Part shown: piece after piece, positions 34,274-43,143 of the stretch
How the letters are laid out: each line of letters opens with the position of its first letter
Numbering within the stretch: position 1 is the first letter of the stretch
Assembly (NCBI RefSeq): GCF_000496835.1
Contig: NZ_KI543236.1
Coordinates: 583,636 to 647,635 of the forward strand
Origin: Thalassobacillus devorans MSP14
GTDB lineage: Bacteria; Bacillota; Bacilli; Bacillales; Halobacillaceae
Reading direction: 5' to 3'
DNA length: 64,000 nucleotides
The notes under the pieces: model-generated
Told to the model about the DNA's origin: nothing
The model's database searches: none
Seen by the model: only the letters and a program-made list of their open reading frames with translations
Position numbers and translations under genes: made by a program

Positions 34274-34344
34274 TAGACAAGCGAGAGTGGACTGACCAGG
34301 TTTTAAAGGGGGAACCCACAGAATCATCTTCGAAGTACTTTTGG

Positions 34345-34374
34345 AAGCACATTCCTATACGAATGTGCTTTTTT
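34345..34374 (+). terminator. Intrinsic terminator
   Basis: AAGCACATTC and GAATGTGCTT, then TTTT. Confidence 0.82.
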
Positions 34375-34578
34375 GATAGAAAAATTTAGCACTATGCTAG
34401 TGACTCGATTCATGGTATTCCACTTCTGTCTTATTCATCCACTGGTAAAAGGAAAGATTGATATTTAGAGGATAATAAGAAACAAGTACCTCTGTAATTG
34501 GCTGCTTACAGTATAATTTTTAAATGGTAGAAGCAAGCTAAATAGAAAGTTTCTATAGGAAAAATGGAGCTGACGATT

Positions 34579-36144
34579 ATGGTTAAGCGGCCGCGTAAAC
34601 TGATAAGTTCAAAACAAACTACTAAATCGATAAAAGAGGGAGAAATAAAAAGGGACAAAGATGTTCTTTCTGTGGACCTTGATAAAAATATCGAGCATAT
34701 TCAGGCGTTATATACCAACGCCTCTGATGTCATTTCCCGAAGTTTTTATATAGCAGGTAAGCAAAAAGCGGTTTTGTTTTATATAGATGGACTGGTTGAT
34801 ATTCAAGAGCTGAATGATAATGTTCTAGGACCGTTAATGGAGGAAGATTCATTTGATTACAGTGATGTAAAGGAATTATTGGAGAAAAAAATAACGGTTT
34901 CAGGAATCAAGGAGATAACAAACATATCTGATTGTGTTAAAAAGATTTCCTCAGGTAATCCGGTGATTTTGTTGGAAGGAAGCAGGTCAGGTCTAGTATT
35001 AAACCACGTCAAATTTGAGAAAAGGTCTATTGAAGAACCAGCTGCTGAAAATGTTGTACGAGGTCCAAGAGAAGGTTTTGTTGAAGCAATTGGTATTAAT
35101 TGGACAATGCTAAGGAGAAGAATTAAAAGCCCAAAATTAAAAAGGAAAGAGATGGATATAGGTAAATATTCAGAGACTGAAGTGATTCTTGCATACTTGG
35201 AAGGTGTTGCGGATGAAAATCTAATTAAGGAAGCTGAAAACAGACTGAAACGGATTGACATCGATGGCGTGCTGGATAGTGGCATCATTGAAGAACTTAT
35301 TGAAGACTACCCTTATTCTCCTTTTCCTCAAATATTGACGACAGAACGCCCGGATGTAGCAACATCCCATTTGCTGGAGGGGCGTTTCGTTATTTTAGTA
35401 GATGGATCTCCTTTCGTATTAATAGCTCCGGTTACGGTATATTCTTTTTTGCAAGCATCAGAGGACTACTATAATCGCTTTATAATCAGTACATTGATTC
35501 GCTGGCTCCGCTACATTTTCTTATTGATTTCGTTATTACTGCCATCGATCTATGTAGCTGTCATCACTTTTCATGCCGAAATGGTGCCCACCCCTTTATT
35601 GATTGGGATGGCAGCATCCAGGGAAGCTATACCATTTCCTGCATTGATTGAGGCATTATTGATGGAAATTACGTTCGAAGCATTGAGGGAAGCAGGGTTA
35701 CGACTTCCAAAACAAGTAGGTTCTGCTGTGAGTATTGTCGGGGCGCTGGTAATTGGGGAAGCGGCTGTAATGGCGGGGATTGTTTCTGCGCCTATGGTCA
35801 TTGTTGTAGCTCTGACAGGGATTGCTTCTTTTACCATCCCGCGATACTCCGGTGCTGTGGCAATCCGCATGCTCCGGTTTCCAATGATTCTTCTTGCTGG
35901 CACCCTTGGACTGCTTGGTATCATGCTCGGGTTGATTACGATTATCATCCATTTAGCAACCATTCGTTCTTTCGGAGTCCCTTATCTCAGTCCTATGGCA
36001 CCTCTTCAAGGCTCTGAAACGAAAGATATACTGGTACGGGCACCATGGTGGAAACTTAACACACGACCGCGTCTGACAGGAAAGTACAACAAATATCGCC
36101 AAGCACCAGGGCAGAAACCGGGACCTAAGCATGGAGGAGAATAA
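34579..36144 (+). CDS. Spore germinant receptor A subunit (GerAA/GerKA family)
   Basis: 521 residues, the usual length. A large soluble N-terminal part (about 1-300) includes DVISRSFYIAGKQKAVLFYI and LLEGRFVILVDGSPFVLIAP. It is followed by about five transmembrane helices with the signature PFPALIEALLMEITFEALRE and a Pro-rich basic tail. In the inner spore membrane the A subunit forms the pentameric ion channel-like core of the germinant receptor. ATG at 34579 has GGAG nine bases upstream; the ATG at 34564 is the alternative. First gene of an A-C-D-B operon. Confidence 0.92.
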   Translation: MVKRPRKLISSKQTTKSIKEGEIKRDKDVLSVDLDKNIEHIQALYTNASDVISRSFYIAGKQKAVLFYIDGLVDIQELNDNVLGPLMEEDSFDYSDVKELLEKKITVSGIKEITNISDCVKKISSGNPVILLEGSRSGLVLNHVKFEKRSIEEPAAENVVRGPREGFVEAIGINWTMLRRRIKSPKLKRKEMDIGKYSETEVILAYLEGVADENLIKEAENRLKRIDIDGVLDSGIIEELIEDYPYSPFPQILTTERPDVATSHLLEGRFVILVDGSPFVLIAPVTVYSFLQASEDYYNRFIISTLIRWLRYIFLLISLLLPSIYVAVITFHAEMVPTPLLIGMAASREAIPFPALIEALLMEITFEALREAGLRLPKQVGSAVSIVGALVIGEAAVMAGIVSAPMVIVVALTGIASFTIPRYSGAVAIRMLRFPMILLAGTLGLLGIMLGLITIIIHLATIRSFGVPYLSPMAPLQGSETKDILVRAPWWKLNTRPRLTGKYNKYRQAPGQKPGPKHGGE

Positions 36145-36173
36145 TTTAAGTCTTTAGAGGAGTAGAAACAGGA

Positions 36174-37382
36174 ATGACTAAGGGTTATCTTCATTCATCC
36201 AGAAAAATTTTGCTGATCCTATTAACTTGGAGTAGCCTTTTTGTGCTTTCAGGCTGTTGGGATCGTGTAGAAATTAATGACCTCGCTATTGTTCTTGCCG
36301 TAGGAATTGACAAAATTGAAGATGATCAAATTGAATTGACGGTTCAGCTGGCAATCCCCAGTCAGATGGGAGGAGGGAAACAACAGGGATCAGGCTCTGG
36401 GGGACAAGGGAATAAACCTACGATTACCAAGAAAGCTTCCGGTACCACTATTGCTGAAGCTGCGTCAATTTTACAGCAGAGAGTACCACGCCGAATATTC
36501 TGGGGACATAATGAGGTAATCGTATTTGGAAAGGAGTTGGCAGGAAGCGGAATAAGGGAATATGTAGATTTCTTTGCCCACCATCCAGAACCAAGGCTTC
36601 GTTCCTTTATATTTGTGAGCGAGGAGAAGGCTTCAACTGTGCTGGAGGTAATCCCTAATATTGAACAAAGCTCCTCTCAATTCGCCAGAGAATTAGCCCG
36701 CTTTCAAATCGGGCTGAAAGTAACGTTAAAAGATCTGTTGAAGAATATTTCAGGTGAATCAAGAGCGGTAGCGCTTCCCAGGTTGGAATATGAATTTGAT
36801 AATTTGAATGAGAAAAAAGGCGGATTGAATATAAACGGGACGGCAGTTTTTAAGGGAGACAAAATTGAGGGGTACCTTAGTGATAAGTTGACCAGGGGAT
36901 TATTGTGGGTACGAAATGAGGTGCATTTAGCTACCGTTTCCTTCGTACCGGAAAATGAGGAAAGGTATATGGCTTTTAAATTGCTTCGTTCCAATACCCA
37001 ATTACATCCTGAAATTAAGGACGGAAAATGGAAGATGACCATCTCGATTACTACAGAAGATGATGTTATAGAGAATCAGACAAACATGGTATTAACGGAT
37101 CCTAAAGTAGTGGCTGAGTTAGAGAAGCAATTAGCTGGGGAAATTGACGAACGGATTGAATTGACGTTGAAAAAAGTCCAAACAGAAATGCAGGCAGACG
37201 TGTTGGGCTTTGCTAAAGCCTTTGCACAGAAATATCCGGACGAATGGGATCAGGTCAAAGGCAATTGGGAGGAAAAGTTCACAGAAGTCGAAATTGAGGT
37301 GACAAGCAAGGCTTATATTCGGAGGTTGGGGATGTCTACTAAGCCACAAGGCATACCCGAAAAGGAGCTGAATGAGGAGTGA
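36174..37382 (+). CDS. Spore germinant receptor C subunit, Ger(x)C lipoprotein
   Basis: 402 residues. Signal peptide with lipobox LSGC (Cys at about 31) followed by the family start CWDRVEINDLAIVLAVGID. The middle RVPRRIFWGHNEVIVFGKEL and the three-domain length match GerAC/GerKC. The C subunit is a lipoprotein on the outer face of the inner spore membrane. Site AGAGGAGTAGAAAC. Followed by an overlapping D-type gene. Confidence 0.92.
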   Translation: MTKGYLHSSRKILLILLTWSSLFVLSGCWDRVEINDLAIVLAVGIDKIEDDQIELTVQLAIPSQMGGGKQQGSGSGGQGNKPTITKKASGTTIAEAASILQQRVPRRIFWGHNEVIVFGKELAGSGIREYVDFFAHHPEPRLRSFIFVSEEKASTVLEVIPNIEQSSSQFARELARFQIGLKVTLKDLLKNISGESRAVALPRLEYEFDNLNEKKGGLNINGTAVFKGDKIEGYLSDKLTRGLLWVRNEVHLATVSFVPENEERYMAFKLLRSNTQLHPEIKDGKWKMTISITTEDDVIENQTNMVLTDPKVVAELEKQLAGEIDERIELTLKKVQTEMQADVLGFAKAFAQKYPDEWDQVKGNWEEKFTEVEIEVTSKAYIRRLGMSTKPQGIPEKELNEE

Positions 37383-37603
37383 ATTGGCTATCCTTTTTTG
37401 GTGTTAGTATTGTTGTCCTGCTCATCATTTTATATGAATGGCCCAAAATGGAAGAGAATCAGGTGAAAGAAAAAAGGTTATTTATAGTCCTCGTATTCGG
37501 TACATGGGTGATAGCTGGCATGTTGATATTTTTTCCGGATTTACCTGGCCCAATCGATCTAATTACTTATTTATTTAGTCCGATGGAGGATATCATTGAA
37601 TGA
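37379..37603 (+). CDS. Small D subunit of the germinant receptor
   Basis: 74 residues with two transmembrane helices (SFFGVSIVVLLIILYEW and LFIVLVFGTWVIAGMLIFF). GTG at 37379 overlaps the C-subunit stop by four bases, so translation is coupled. Small two-helix D proteins accompany several Bacillus Ger receptors (gerKD, gerUD) and modulate the response to germinants. Family assignment is by size, topology and position. Confidence 0.78.
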   Translation: MNWLSFFGVSIVVLLIILYEWPKMEENQVKEKRLFIVLVFGTWVIAGMLIFFPDLPGPIDLITYLFSPMEDIIE

Positions 37604-37618
37604 AGGGGGGACGATTGT

Positions 37619-38710
37619 ATGGAAACAGGTAAAATCTCTGCTTCTCAACTGGGTTGCATGATGTACCCTGTAGTGATTGCGACAGGCATTGTAATTATTC
37701 CATCCATTACCGCTAAATATGCAGGACAGGATATGTGGCTTTCTCCCATATTGGCGAGTTTGATGGGAATACTTGTTATAGTTGTCGCCATTAAGCTCCA
37801 TAAATTGTACCCTGGCCAGACGATAATGGAATACAGTGTATCTATTATCGGTAAGGTGCCGGGAAAGCTGCTCGGCTTCATTTATTTATACTTTTACCTG
37901 TTGATGAATGCTGGAGGCACGCGCATTTATGCTGATTTTGTGACAGGTGCTTTTTTTTCGGAAACGCCGCTTTTTGTGATTCTTGCTACTATAATGCTTG
38001 TTAGTTCCTTTGCAGTTAGGGGAGGGATAGAGGTGGTCGGTCGTTCAGCCGAAATGGTTGTTCCTGTATACGCCCTTGTCCTGACTATTCTTTGTCTATT
38101 ACTTATTCCTGATCTGAATCCTAAAAATATATTACCAATCATGCCTGATGGACTCATGCCTTCCATTAAAGGAGCATATACCCCCCAAAGCTGGTTTGCC
38201 GAATTCTTTGTGATTGCTTTTCTTCTGCCTTACGTGAAAGACGTACAGAAAGCGGGAAAGTGGGGAATGATTTCATGGATTTTTGTAGTGATGGGGTTTA
38301 TGGCTACAAACCTCTCTTTACTCTTTTTATTTGGTGGTGAACTTACAGATAGGTTTAATTATCCGTTGCTTGATGCAGTGCGTTATATCAGTATTGCAGA
38401 ATTTCTCCAGCATCTGGAATCGTTGGTGATGGCCATTTGGGTGGCAGGTACATTTATCAAGTTGGCGGTTGTCCATTATGCTCTTGTTATTGGGACAGCT
38501 CAATGGTTAAACTTATCAAATTATAAGCCACTGGTATTTCCGCTTGGTTTCCTGACAGTATTGGTTAGTATCTGGGGGATATCAAGCGAAATGGAAGCTG
38601 CTAATTATAGCGGCACGATTTTCCCCTCGTTTTCTATAGTTATGCAAACTTGCATTCCTTTAATTTTACTGGGAATTGGTATACTTCGAAAGAGAAACAA
38701 TTCGGGTTAG
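37619..38710 (+). CDS. Spore germinant receptor B subunit (GerAB/GerKB permease)
   Basis: 363 residues and ten transmembrane helices of the amino acid/polyamine/organocation-like superfamily. It opens KISASQLGCMMYPVVIATGI and includes PGQTIMEYSVSIIGK and QSWFAEFFVIAFLLPYV. The B subunit is the likely germinant-binding permease-like component. GAAGGGGGGACGATTGT serves ATG. It is last in the operon; common B. subtilis order is A-B-C, here A-C-D-B. Confidence 0.92.
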   Translation: METGKISASQLGCMMYPVVIATGIVIIPSITAKYAGQDMWLSPILASLMGILVIVVAIKLHKLYPGQTIMEYSVSIIGKVPGKLLGFIYLYFYLLMNAGGTRIYADFVTGAFFSETPLFVILATIMLVSSFAVRGGIEVVGRSAEMVVPVYALVLTILCLLLIPDLNPKNILPIMPDGLMPSIKGAYTPQSWFAEFFVIAFLLPYVKDVQKAGKWGMISWIFVVMGFMATNLSLLFLFGGELTDRFNYPLLDAVRYISIAEFLQHLESLVMAIWVAGTFIKLAVVHYALVIGTAQWLNLSNYKPLVFPLGFLTVLVSIWGISSEMEAANYSGTIFPSFSIVMQTCIPLILLGIGILRKRNNSG

Positions 38711-38809
38711 TGGGTGAGAATAAATTAATAAGTATGTCATTCTAACTCACCAATAAGGGGTATACATGGCTTGAGAATACTGTACCTATGTATAAATAGT
38801 CCTCATTAT

Positions 38810-38850
38810 ATGCACATGAATGATATATTGCATATTTCATTCATGTGCAT
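38810..38850. promoter_or_regulatory. Palindromic operator region of the GntR gene
   Basis: ATGCACATGAATGA (38810-38823) and TCATTCATGTGCAT (38837-38850) are perfect 14-bp arms around TATATTGCATATT. The word ATATATTGCATAT (38823-38835) recurs inverted at the brnQ promoter. A -10-like TATACT follows at 38858. The arms might also form a hairpin at the end of the ger operon. Confidence 0.6.
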
Positions 38851-38900
38851 TTTCATGTATACTTTTCCATAACAAAGATTATCGAGAAAGGCTGATCACC

Positions 38901-39545
38901 ATGCCCATACCCGCAAACCATTCGAAACCTGTTCGCCAATCTGCGAAGGAGAAGGCGTTCAACCAGATTCAGGAGTGGATTATTGATGGAACATTGCAGC
39001 CTGGCGAAAAACTGAATGATACCGAACTGGCTCATGCATTAGGAAGCAGTAGAACACCGGTACGCGAATCACTGCAGCTGCTGGAAGTGCAAGGGTTTGT
39101 TAAAATGTACCCGGGGAAAGGTACAGAAGTCACCGAAATACAACGCGAAGCCATCAATGACCTCCTCCCGCCATTGGCTGCCTTACAGTCGTTATCCGCC
39201 GAACTGGCAATTGATCACATAACAGCGGATCAGTTGAAGCAGCTTGATGCCATCAATGAACGTTTTGCTCAATTAATTTCTTCCAATAATGCCTATGCTG
39301 CGTTAAAAGTCGATGAGGAATTTCACCAGGTGATTATAGATATATCTAAAAACGCGTATATCAAGAGTATTGTAGAAAATCTGCAGGCCCATGTTCGCAG
39401 GCACTTCTTTCACAATTCTATCATCCTCGCCGAAAGATCAATCGAAGAACACAAAGCCATTATCAAATTCATGCGAGATCGTAACAAGGATAAAGTAGCA
39501 GTCATCATGAAAGAAAACTGGCTCCGTACATTAGAAGATTTTTAA
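38901..39545 (+). CDS. GntR family regulator, FadR/FCD subfamily
   Basis: 214 residues. Winged-helix domain (about 10-75: KAFNQIQEWIIDGTLQPGEK, LGSSRTPVRESLQLLEVQGF) then the all-helical FCD ligand domain with metal-ligand-type residues (DEEFHQVII, HNSII, EEHKAII). FCD regulators usually sense carboxylates or amino-acid-related acids. ATG at 38901 follows GAAAGGCTGATCACC. It is convergent with brnQ, and the shared operator word suggests it represses that transporter. Confidence 0.87.
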   Translation: MPIPANHSKPVRQSAKEKAFNQIQEWIIDGTLQPGEKLNDTELAHALGSSRTPVRESLQLLEVQGFVKMYPGKGTEVTEIQREAINDLLPPLAALQSLSAELAIDHITADQLKQLDAINERFAQLISSNNAYAALKVDEEFHQVIIDISKNAYIKSIVENLQAHVRRHFFHNSIILAERSIEEHKAIIKFMRDRNKDKVAVIMKENWLRTLEDF

Positions 39546-39554
39546 AGAAAACGA

Positions 39555-39591
39555 AAAAGCCGGCTCCTCGAGGAAAGAGGAGCCGGCTTTT
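39555..39591. terminator. Bidirectional terminator
   Basis: AAAAGCCGGCTCCTC and GAGGAGCCGGCTTTT form a strong stem between converging genes. Confidence 0.85.
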
Positions 39592-39597
39592 ATATGT

Positions 39598-40953
39598 TCA
39601 TGATACATGAACAGGAGCTTTTTTTTGTAAGCGACTGATGATGCCAGTGCCTGTAATTACCACAATAGCCGGCAGCAGCCATCCAAGCCCTTGACTGTAT
39701 AGTGGAAGGGTTTGTTCATAAAAACCTACAATCGGCTGCATCCAGCTGAAATACTCGATTCCCAGTGAATCACATAGTGATTTGAGACCATCAAAAATAC
39801 TGATCAAGAACGTCACAGCAATAGTCGAACTATAAACGATCGTTGCATGATTAAACAATGGAGACAGAAACGTCAAGAGAATCAGGACAATCGCTAATGG
39901 ATATAAGAACATCAACACCGGTACAGAATATGTGATGATGTTTGCCAATCCAAAGTTTGCTATGACAAAAGTGACAGTGGCGAAAAAGACAACGAGTGTC
40001 TTATAACTGATTTTTGGGAACAACGTATGAAAGTATTCCGCGTTTGCTACTGTCAATCCGATCGCTGTAGTCAGGCAGGCCAATGTAATGGCAATCGCCA
40101 GCAGAACAGAGCCAAAGGTACCGAAATAGTGAGAAGCAGCGTTACTTAATATCGGTCCGCCGGTTTCAAAGATTCCATAAACCTGTGTGCTGGTAGCACC
40201 TAAATAGGCAATCCCGACATAAATAGCACCAAGCAGCAATATGGCAATACTGCCTGCTTTGACGGTTGCTTTCAGTATTTCGCTATTCGAAGTGATTCCC
40301 ATTGACCGGATCGCGTTAATAACGATAATACCAAATACCAATGATGCAAGGGCATCCATGGTGTTATAACCCTGGAGAAATCCGGTTATGAATGCGCCAC
40401 TGGTATAAGCTTCCTGAGGCGCTTCCATCGCTCCCATCGGATTGGTAAATACAGCAACAAGCAGGATGGCAAGCAGAACCACGAGCCCAGGTGCCAAAAA
40501 CTTACCGACGTTATCCACAAGTTTAGCGGGCCTTAATGAAAACAAGAGAACCACACCGAAAAATAGCAGGGTGAAAATAAATAACCCCATTTGTTGTGAA
40601 GACTCATTTATATAAGGAGCTATACCAACCTCGAACGCAACGGTACCTGTACGGGGAGATGCGAAAAATGGTCCGATGGTCAAATAAAGCAGTGACGTGA
40701 AAAACACGGCATAAACCGGGTGTACACGACTCGAAAGTTCCTGCAGGTTCCGGCTTCCCGAAAAACTCATTGCGATGATTCCAAGCAGCGGAAGCCCTAC
40801 CCCTGTTATTAAAAATCCAATGATGGATGGCCAGAGGTTTGTGCCTGCATTTTGACCCAGCTGTGCCGGGAATATCAGGTTTCCGGCACCGAAAAATAAG
40901 GCAAACAACATGATCCCAATGGTTGCATAAGACGAAAAAGACAATTTTTTCAT
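39598..40953 (-). CDS. brnQ: Branched-chain amino acid carrier BrnQ (first copy)
   Basis: 451 residues, about twelve transmembrane helices, LIVCS family: FALFFGAGNLIFPAQLGQNA near the N-terminus, LTIGPFFASPRTGTVAFEVG, and QGYNTMDALASLVFGIIVI. It couples uptake of leucine, isoleucine and valine to a cation gradient. ATG at 40953 is preceded by CAGGAGGAAGAATTC. Its promoter (TTGCAT, 17 bases, TATGAT; 41043-41015) is overlapped by an operator word shared with the GntR gene. A second BrnQ is encoded at 50682. Confidence 0.9.
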   Translation of the reverse strand: MKKLSFSSYATIGIMLFALFFGAGNLIFPAQLGQNAGTNLWPSIIGFLITGVGLPLLGIIAMSFSGSRNLQELSSRVHPVYAVFFTSLLYLTIGPFFASPRTGTVAFEVGIAPYINESSQQMGLFIFTLLFFGVVLLFSLRPAKLVDNVGKFLAPGLVVLLAILLVAVFTNPMGAMEAPQEAYTSGAFITGFLQGYNTMDALASLVFGIIVINAIRSMGITSNSEILKATVKAGSIAILLLGAIYVGIAYLGATSTQVYGIFETGGPILSNAASHYFGTFGSVLLAIAITLACLTTAIGLTVANAEYFHTLFPKISYKTLVVFFATVTFVIANFGLANIITYSVPVLMFLYPLAIVLILLTFLSPLFNHATIVYSSTIAVTFLISIFDGLKSLCDSLGIEYFSWMQPIVGFYEQTLPLYSQGLGWLLPAIVVITGTGIISRLQKKAPVHVS

Positions 40954-40990
40954 GAATTCTTCCTCCTGAGAGTGATTTATTTTAATGGCG

Positions 40991-41048
40991 ATATGCAATA
41001 TATCAATGAAATCTATCATACTCTTCCCATATGTAAAATGCAATATAT
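40991..41048 (-). promoter_or_regulatory. brnQ promoter with two GntR-type operator words
   Basis: On the minus strand TTGCAT (41043-41038), a 17-base spacer and TATGAT (41020-41015). ATATGCAATATAT at 40991-41003 is an exact inverted copy of the word upstream of gntR. ATGCAATATAT at 41038-41048 is an 11-base copy over the -35 box. Confidence 0.65.
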
Positions 41049-41201
41049 TTCAGAAAATTTATATATGTAAATTAATTCAAGTAGGTAGCTGATGTTATAT
41101 AAAGGATGAAAAGATCATACCCATGGCAGATGTCAACCGAATTGACAGCCTTTATGGTTTTTTGTATAGTAGGGGCGACTATAGGAATGGGAGTGAATCA
41201 T

Positions 41202-41636
41202 TTGCCCTCAAATGCTGAATTAAACAATGTTGATTTAATAGATTTAATTAGTGAACGTCATAGCCTGGTGCGGAAAATTATCGAAAATGCCTGGAACGAT
41301 AACAGCGAGATTAATATTTCAAGTTCCGAATGGTATATACTTGTCAGGATTTATAAAAAAAAGCCGACTATTTCGGACGTTACAAAAAATGTAGAAATAT
41401 CGCGGCAGGCCATTCATAAATTTATTAAAAACCTCGCAGCAAAAGGGTTAGTCGAAGTTCAAAATGTAGAGAACAACAAGAAAGAGAAGTGTATCCAGTT
41501 AACAGCTTTAGGGGAATCCTGCTATGAGAAATATGAAGTCCTTAAAGCAGACCTTGAGAATGATATTGCGAAAAACATAGGAGAAGAACAAGTGAAGGTA
41601 CTGAAAGATATTTTGAGATTAGACTGGAAAATATAA
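41202..41636 (+). CDS. MarR family transcriptional regulator
   Basis: 144 residues from TTG 41202, which lies eight bases after GGGAG. Winged-helix features: SSSEWYILVRIYKKKPTISD, then VTKNVEISRQAIHKFIKNL as recognition helix and KGLVEVQNVENNKKEKC as wing. The frame is open from an ATG at 41106, but that extension is hydrophobic (FMVFCIVGATIGMG), atypical for MarR, and has no good ribosome site; ATG 41187 is another option. It converges on the carD gene. The palindromes at the carD promoter could be its target, an untested guess. Confidence 0.75.
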   Translation: MPSNAELNNVDLIDLISERHSLVRKIIENAWNDNSEINISSSEWYILVRIYKKKPTISDVTKNVEISRQAIHKFIKNLAAKGLVEVQNVENNKKEKCIQLTALGESCYEKYEVLKADLENDIAKNIGEEQVKVLKDILRLDWKI

Positions 41637-41684
41637 AAAAAGGAATGCCCCTTTCGAAAAAATCAAAGGGGCATTCCTTTTTTT
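41636..41684. terminator. Bidirectional terminator
   Basis: AAGGAATGCCCCTTT and AAAGGGGCATTCCTT with A and T runs on the outer sides. Confidence 0.88.
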
Positions 41685-42183
41685 ATTCGGCAGTTACTTC
41701 TTTTGTGACCAGTGCTTTTATGTCAGCTATGGTCGTATCTAAAGAAATAGCTAACTCTCTAAAAAGTATATCTTGAACATATTTTAAAAGTTTACGATCC
41801 TGTTCATGAAGCTTTTTATCCTGACGTTCCGCTTCTATTTTCTTTCGCATCAATGTATTTACTACTTTAACAATCTCTTTACGTTCTCCACTATTTACGA
41901 TATCGGAATACTTTCGGAAACGTGCGTGTGATTGATCATTCCATTCAATACCAGGATTATGAAATGATTCCAGGAGTTCCTTCGCCTCTTCCGGCTTCAT
42001 CATCCCAAGCATGACCACTTTGTCATTATCGACAGGCGTACTGATGGTTAAGTGATGATCATCTTCCAGCGGGTGCAAAACGTAATAAGACTTTGTAGTA
42101 CCTGAAATGGTTTTATTGCAAATGTCATCAACGCGGCAAATACCATGGGAAGAATAGATAATCAATTCACCAATATTATACAT
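41683..42183 (-). CDS. CarD/CdnL family transcriptional regulator
   Basis: 166 residues. The N-terminal Tudor-like RNA-polymerase interaction domain begins YNIGELIIYSSHGICRVDDI and includes SYYVLHPLEDDHHLTISTPV. The C-terminal helical part (MRKKIEAERQDKKLHEQD) contacts promoter DNA in family members. CarD proteins bind the polymerase beta subunit and stabilise open complexes. ATG at 42183 has AGGAGTGAGC. It has a near-consensus promoter flanked by palindromes, so it is probably strongly repressed and induced. Confidence 0.87.
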   Translation of the reverse strand: MYNIGELIIYSSHGICRVDDICNKTISGTTKSYYVLHPLEDDHHLTISTPVDNDKVVMLGMMKPEEAKELLESFHNPGIEWNDQSHARFRKYSDIVNSGERKEIVKVVNTLMRKKIEAERQDKKLHEQDRKLLKYVQDILFRELAISLDTTIADIKALVTKEVTAE

Positions 42184-42202
42184 ATGCTCACTCCTGAATT
42201 TT

Positions 42203-42254
42203 GTCAACTTAGTTGATTATATCATTAGGTGGGATTTTTGTCAACTAAGTTGAC
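42203..42254 (-). promoter_or_regulatory. carD promoter bracketed by two palindromic operators
   Basis: Minus-strand TTGACA (42244-42239), a 17-base spacer and TATAAT (42221-42216) are perfect sigma-A boxes. GTCAACTAAGTTGAC (42240-42254, perfect) overlaps the -35, and GTCAACTTAGTTGAT (42203-42217, 14 of 15) overlaps the -10 and the bases after it. Confidence 0.78.
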
Positions 42255-42398
42255 GTTAGCCGGAGGACTGGCCAAAAAGCAGTTTAAAAACGTTGTAGAT
42301 CTGCAATCATCTTAATTGTTTTAAAACTATAAAAATATCGTCTGACCCGAAAGTAGTAATTGTTTTACTGCAGAGGAGTCAGGAGACTATTGAATTAT

Positions 42399-42827
42399 TT
42401 ACACTCGTTTTTCTTCAGGTGGGTCGTGCGTGACATAGGTGCCGCCAATAAAATCATGGATGCCCCGTTTATCTTCTCTTAGCCCGACCATAAATGCACT
42501 GACGATAAGTGCGATTCCTAAGGTGAAAGCATAGACGAGTCCCCCAACCAATTCTCTCAGCAGCATTTTCCCTATTCCGACGTTTTCTCCGTTTGTCTTC
42601 ACGATTCGGACTCCTGTCAGGCGTTTGCCGACGGTATATCCGTACCAGAAGAGTGGAAGCAGGAGGAGATATAAAACTCCGATTCCGTCGACTGGATTAT
42701 AGTCATCCGGGGCAAACTCGCCAAATAGAATGGCAGAAATAATACCTGCCACTACCCCCATTAAAATACTATCCATGATTCTTGCGCCTAGCCTGTTCCA
42801 GAAACCTGCTGGATTATGTACTTCCAT
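42399..42827 (-). CDS. RDD family membrane protein
   Basis: 142 residues with the RDD signature: N-terminal FWNRLGARIMDSILMGVVAG (Arg and Asp conserved in the first helix), three helices, and a C-terminal GLREDKRGIHDFIGGTYV. The family may act in sodium-proton or solute transport; function is not assigned here. ATG with GAAAGGGGATTAACA. Confidence 0.85.
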   Translation of the reverse strand: MEVHNPAGFWNRLGARIMDSILMGVVAGIISAILFGEFAPDDYNPVDGIGVLYLLLLPLFWYGYTVGKRLTGVRIVKTNGENVGIGKMLLRELVGGLVYAFTLGIALIVSAFMVGLREDKRGIHDFIGGTYVTHDPPEEKRV

Positions 42828-43143
42828 TGTTAATCCCCTTTCAAGATCGTTTCTCTTTTTTCAATCGTACCATATCCGTTTCCTGTTTAGCTTTATTGAG
42901 GATTTTTTCATAACTGTCTGTTCATTGTATGCTTGTGAAGCTCTTTAATAACCGTTCAAAGAATATTCGAGTGCCATTTGGCCTGGGTGATACGGATGGG
43001 TAACTGTTATCCAAAACGAACGGCTATAGGTGCTGTGTACCAGATTTCCAGGGGGTTATGTTTGCAGCTTCGTGTGCTAATCCTGCATAAATCTTCCGTT
43101 CAAAGAAAAACTAATGGAAGTTTATGTGAAGGAGGGTTTCTTT
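42828..43143. other. Intergenic, no gene seen
   Basis: About 315 bases between the divergent RDD and catalase genes. No convincing promoter or operator could be assigned by eye. Confidence 0.4.

Noticed and set aside
34480-34560. Sigma-G promoter before the germinant receptor operon
   Set aside because: A CAGTATA word is present but no convincing -35 partner could be aligned.
35571-35963. Antisense frames in the GerA subunit gene
   Set aside because: Low-complexity shadows opposite membrane helices.
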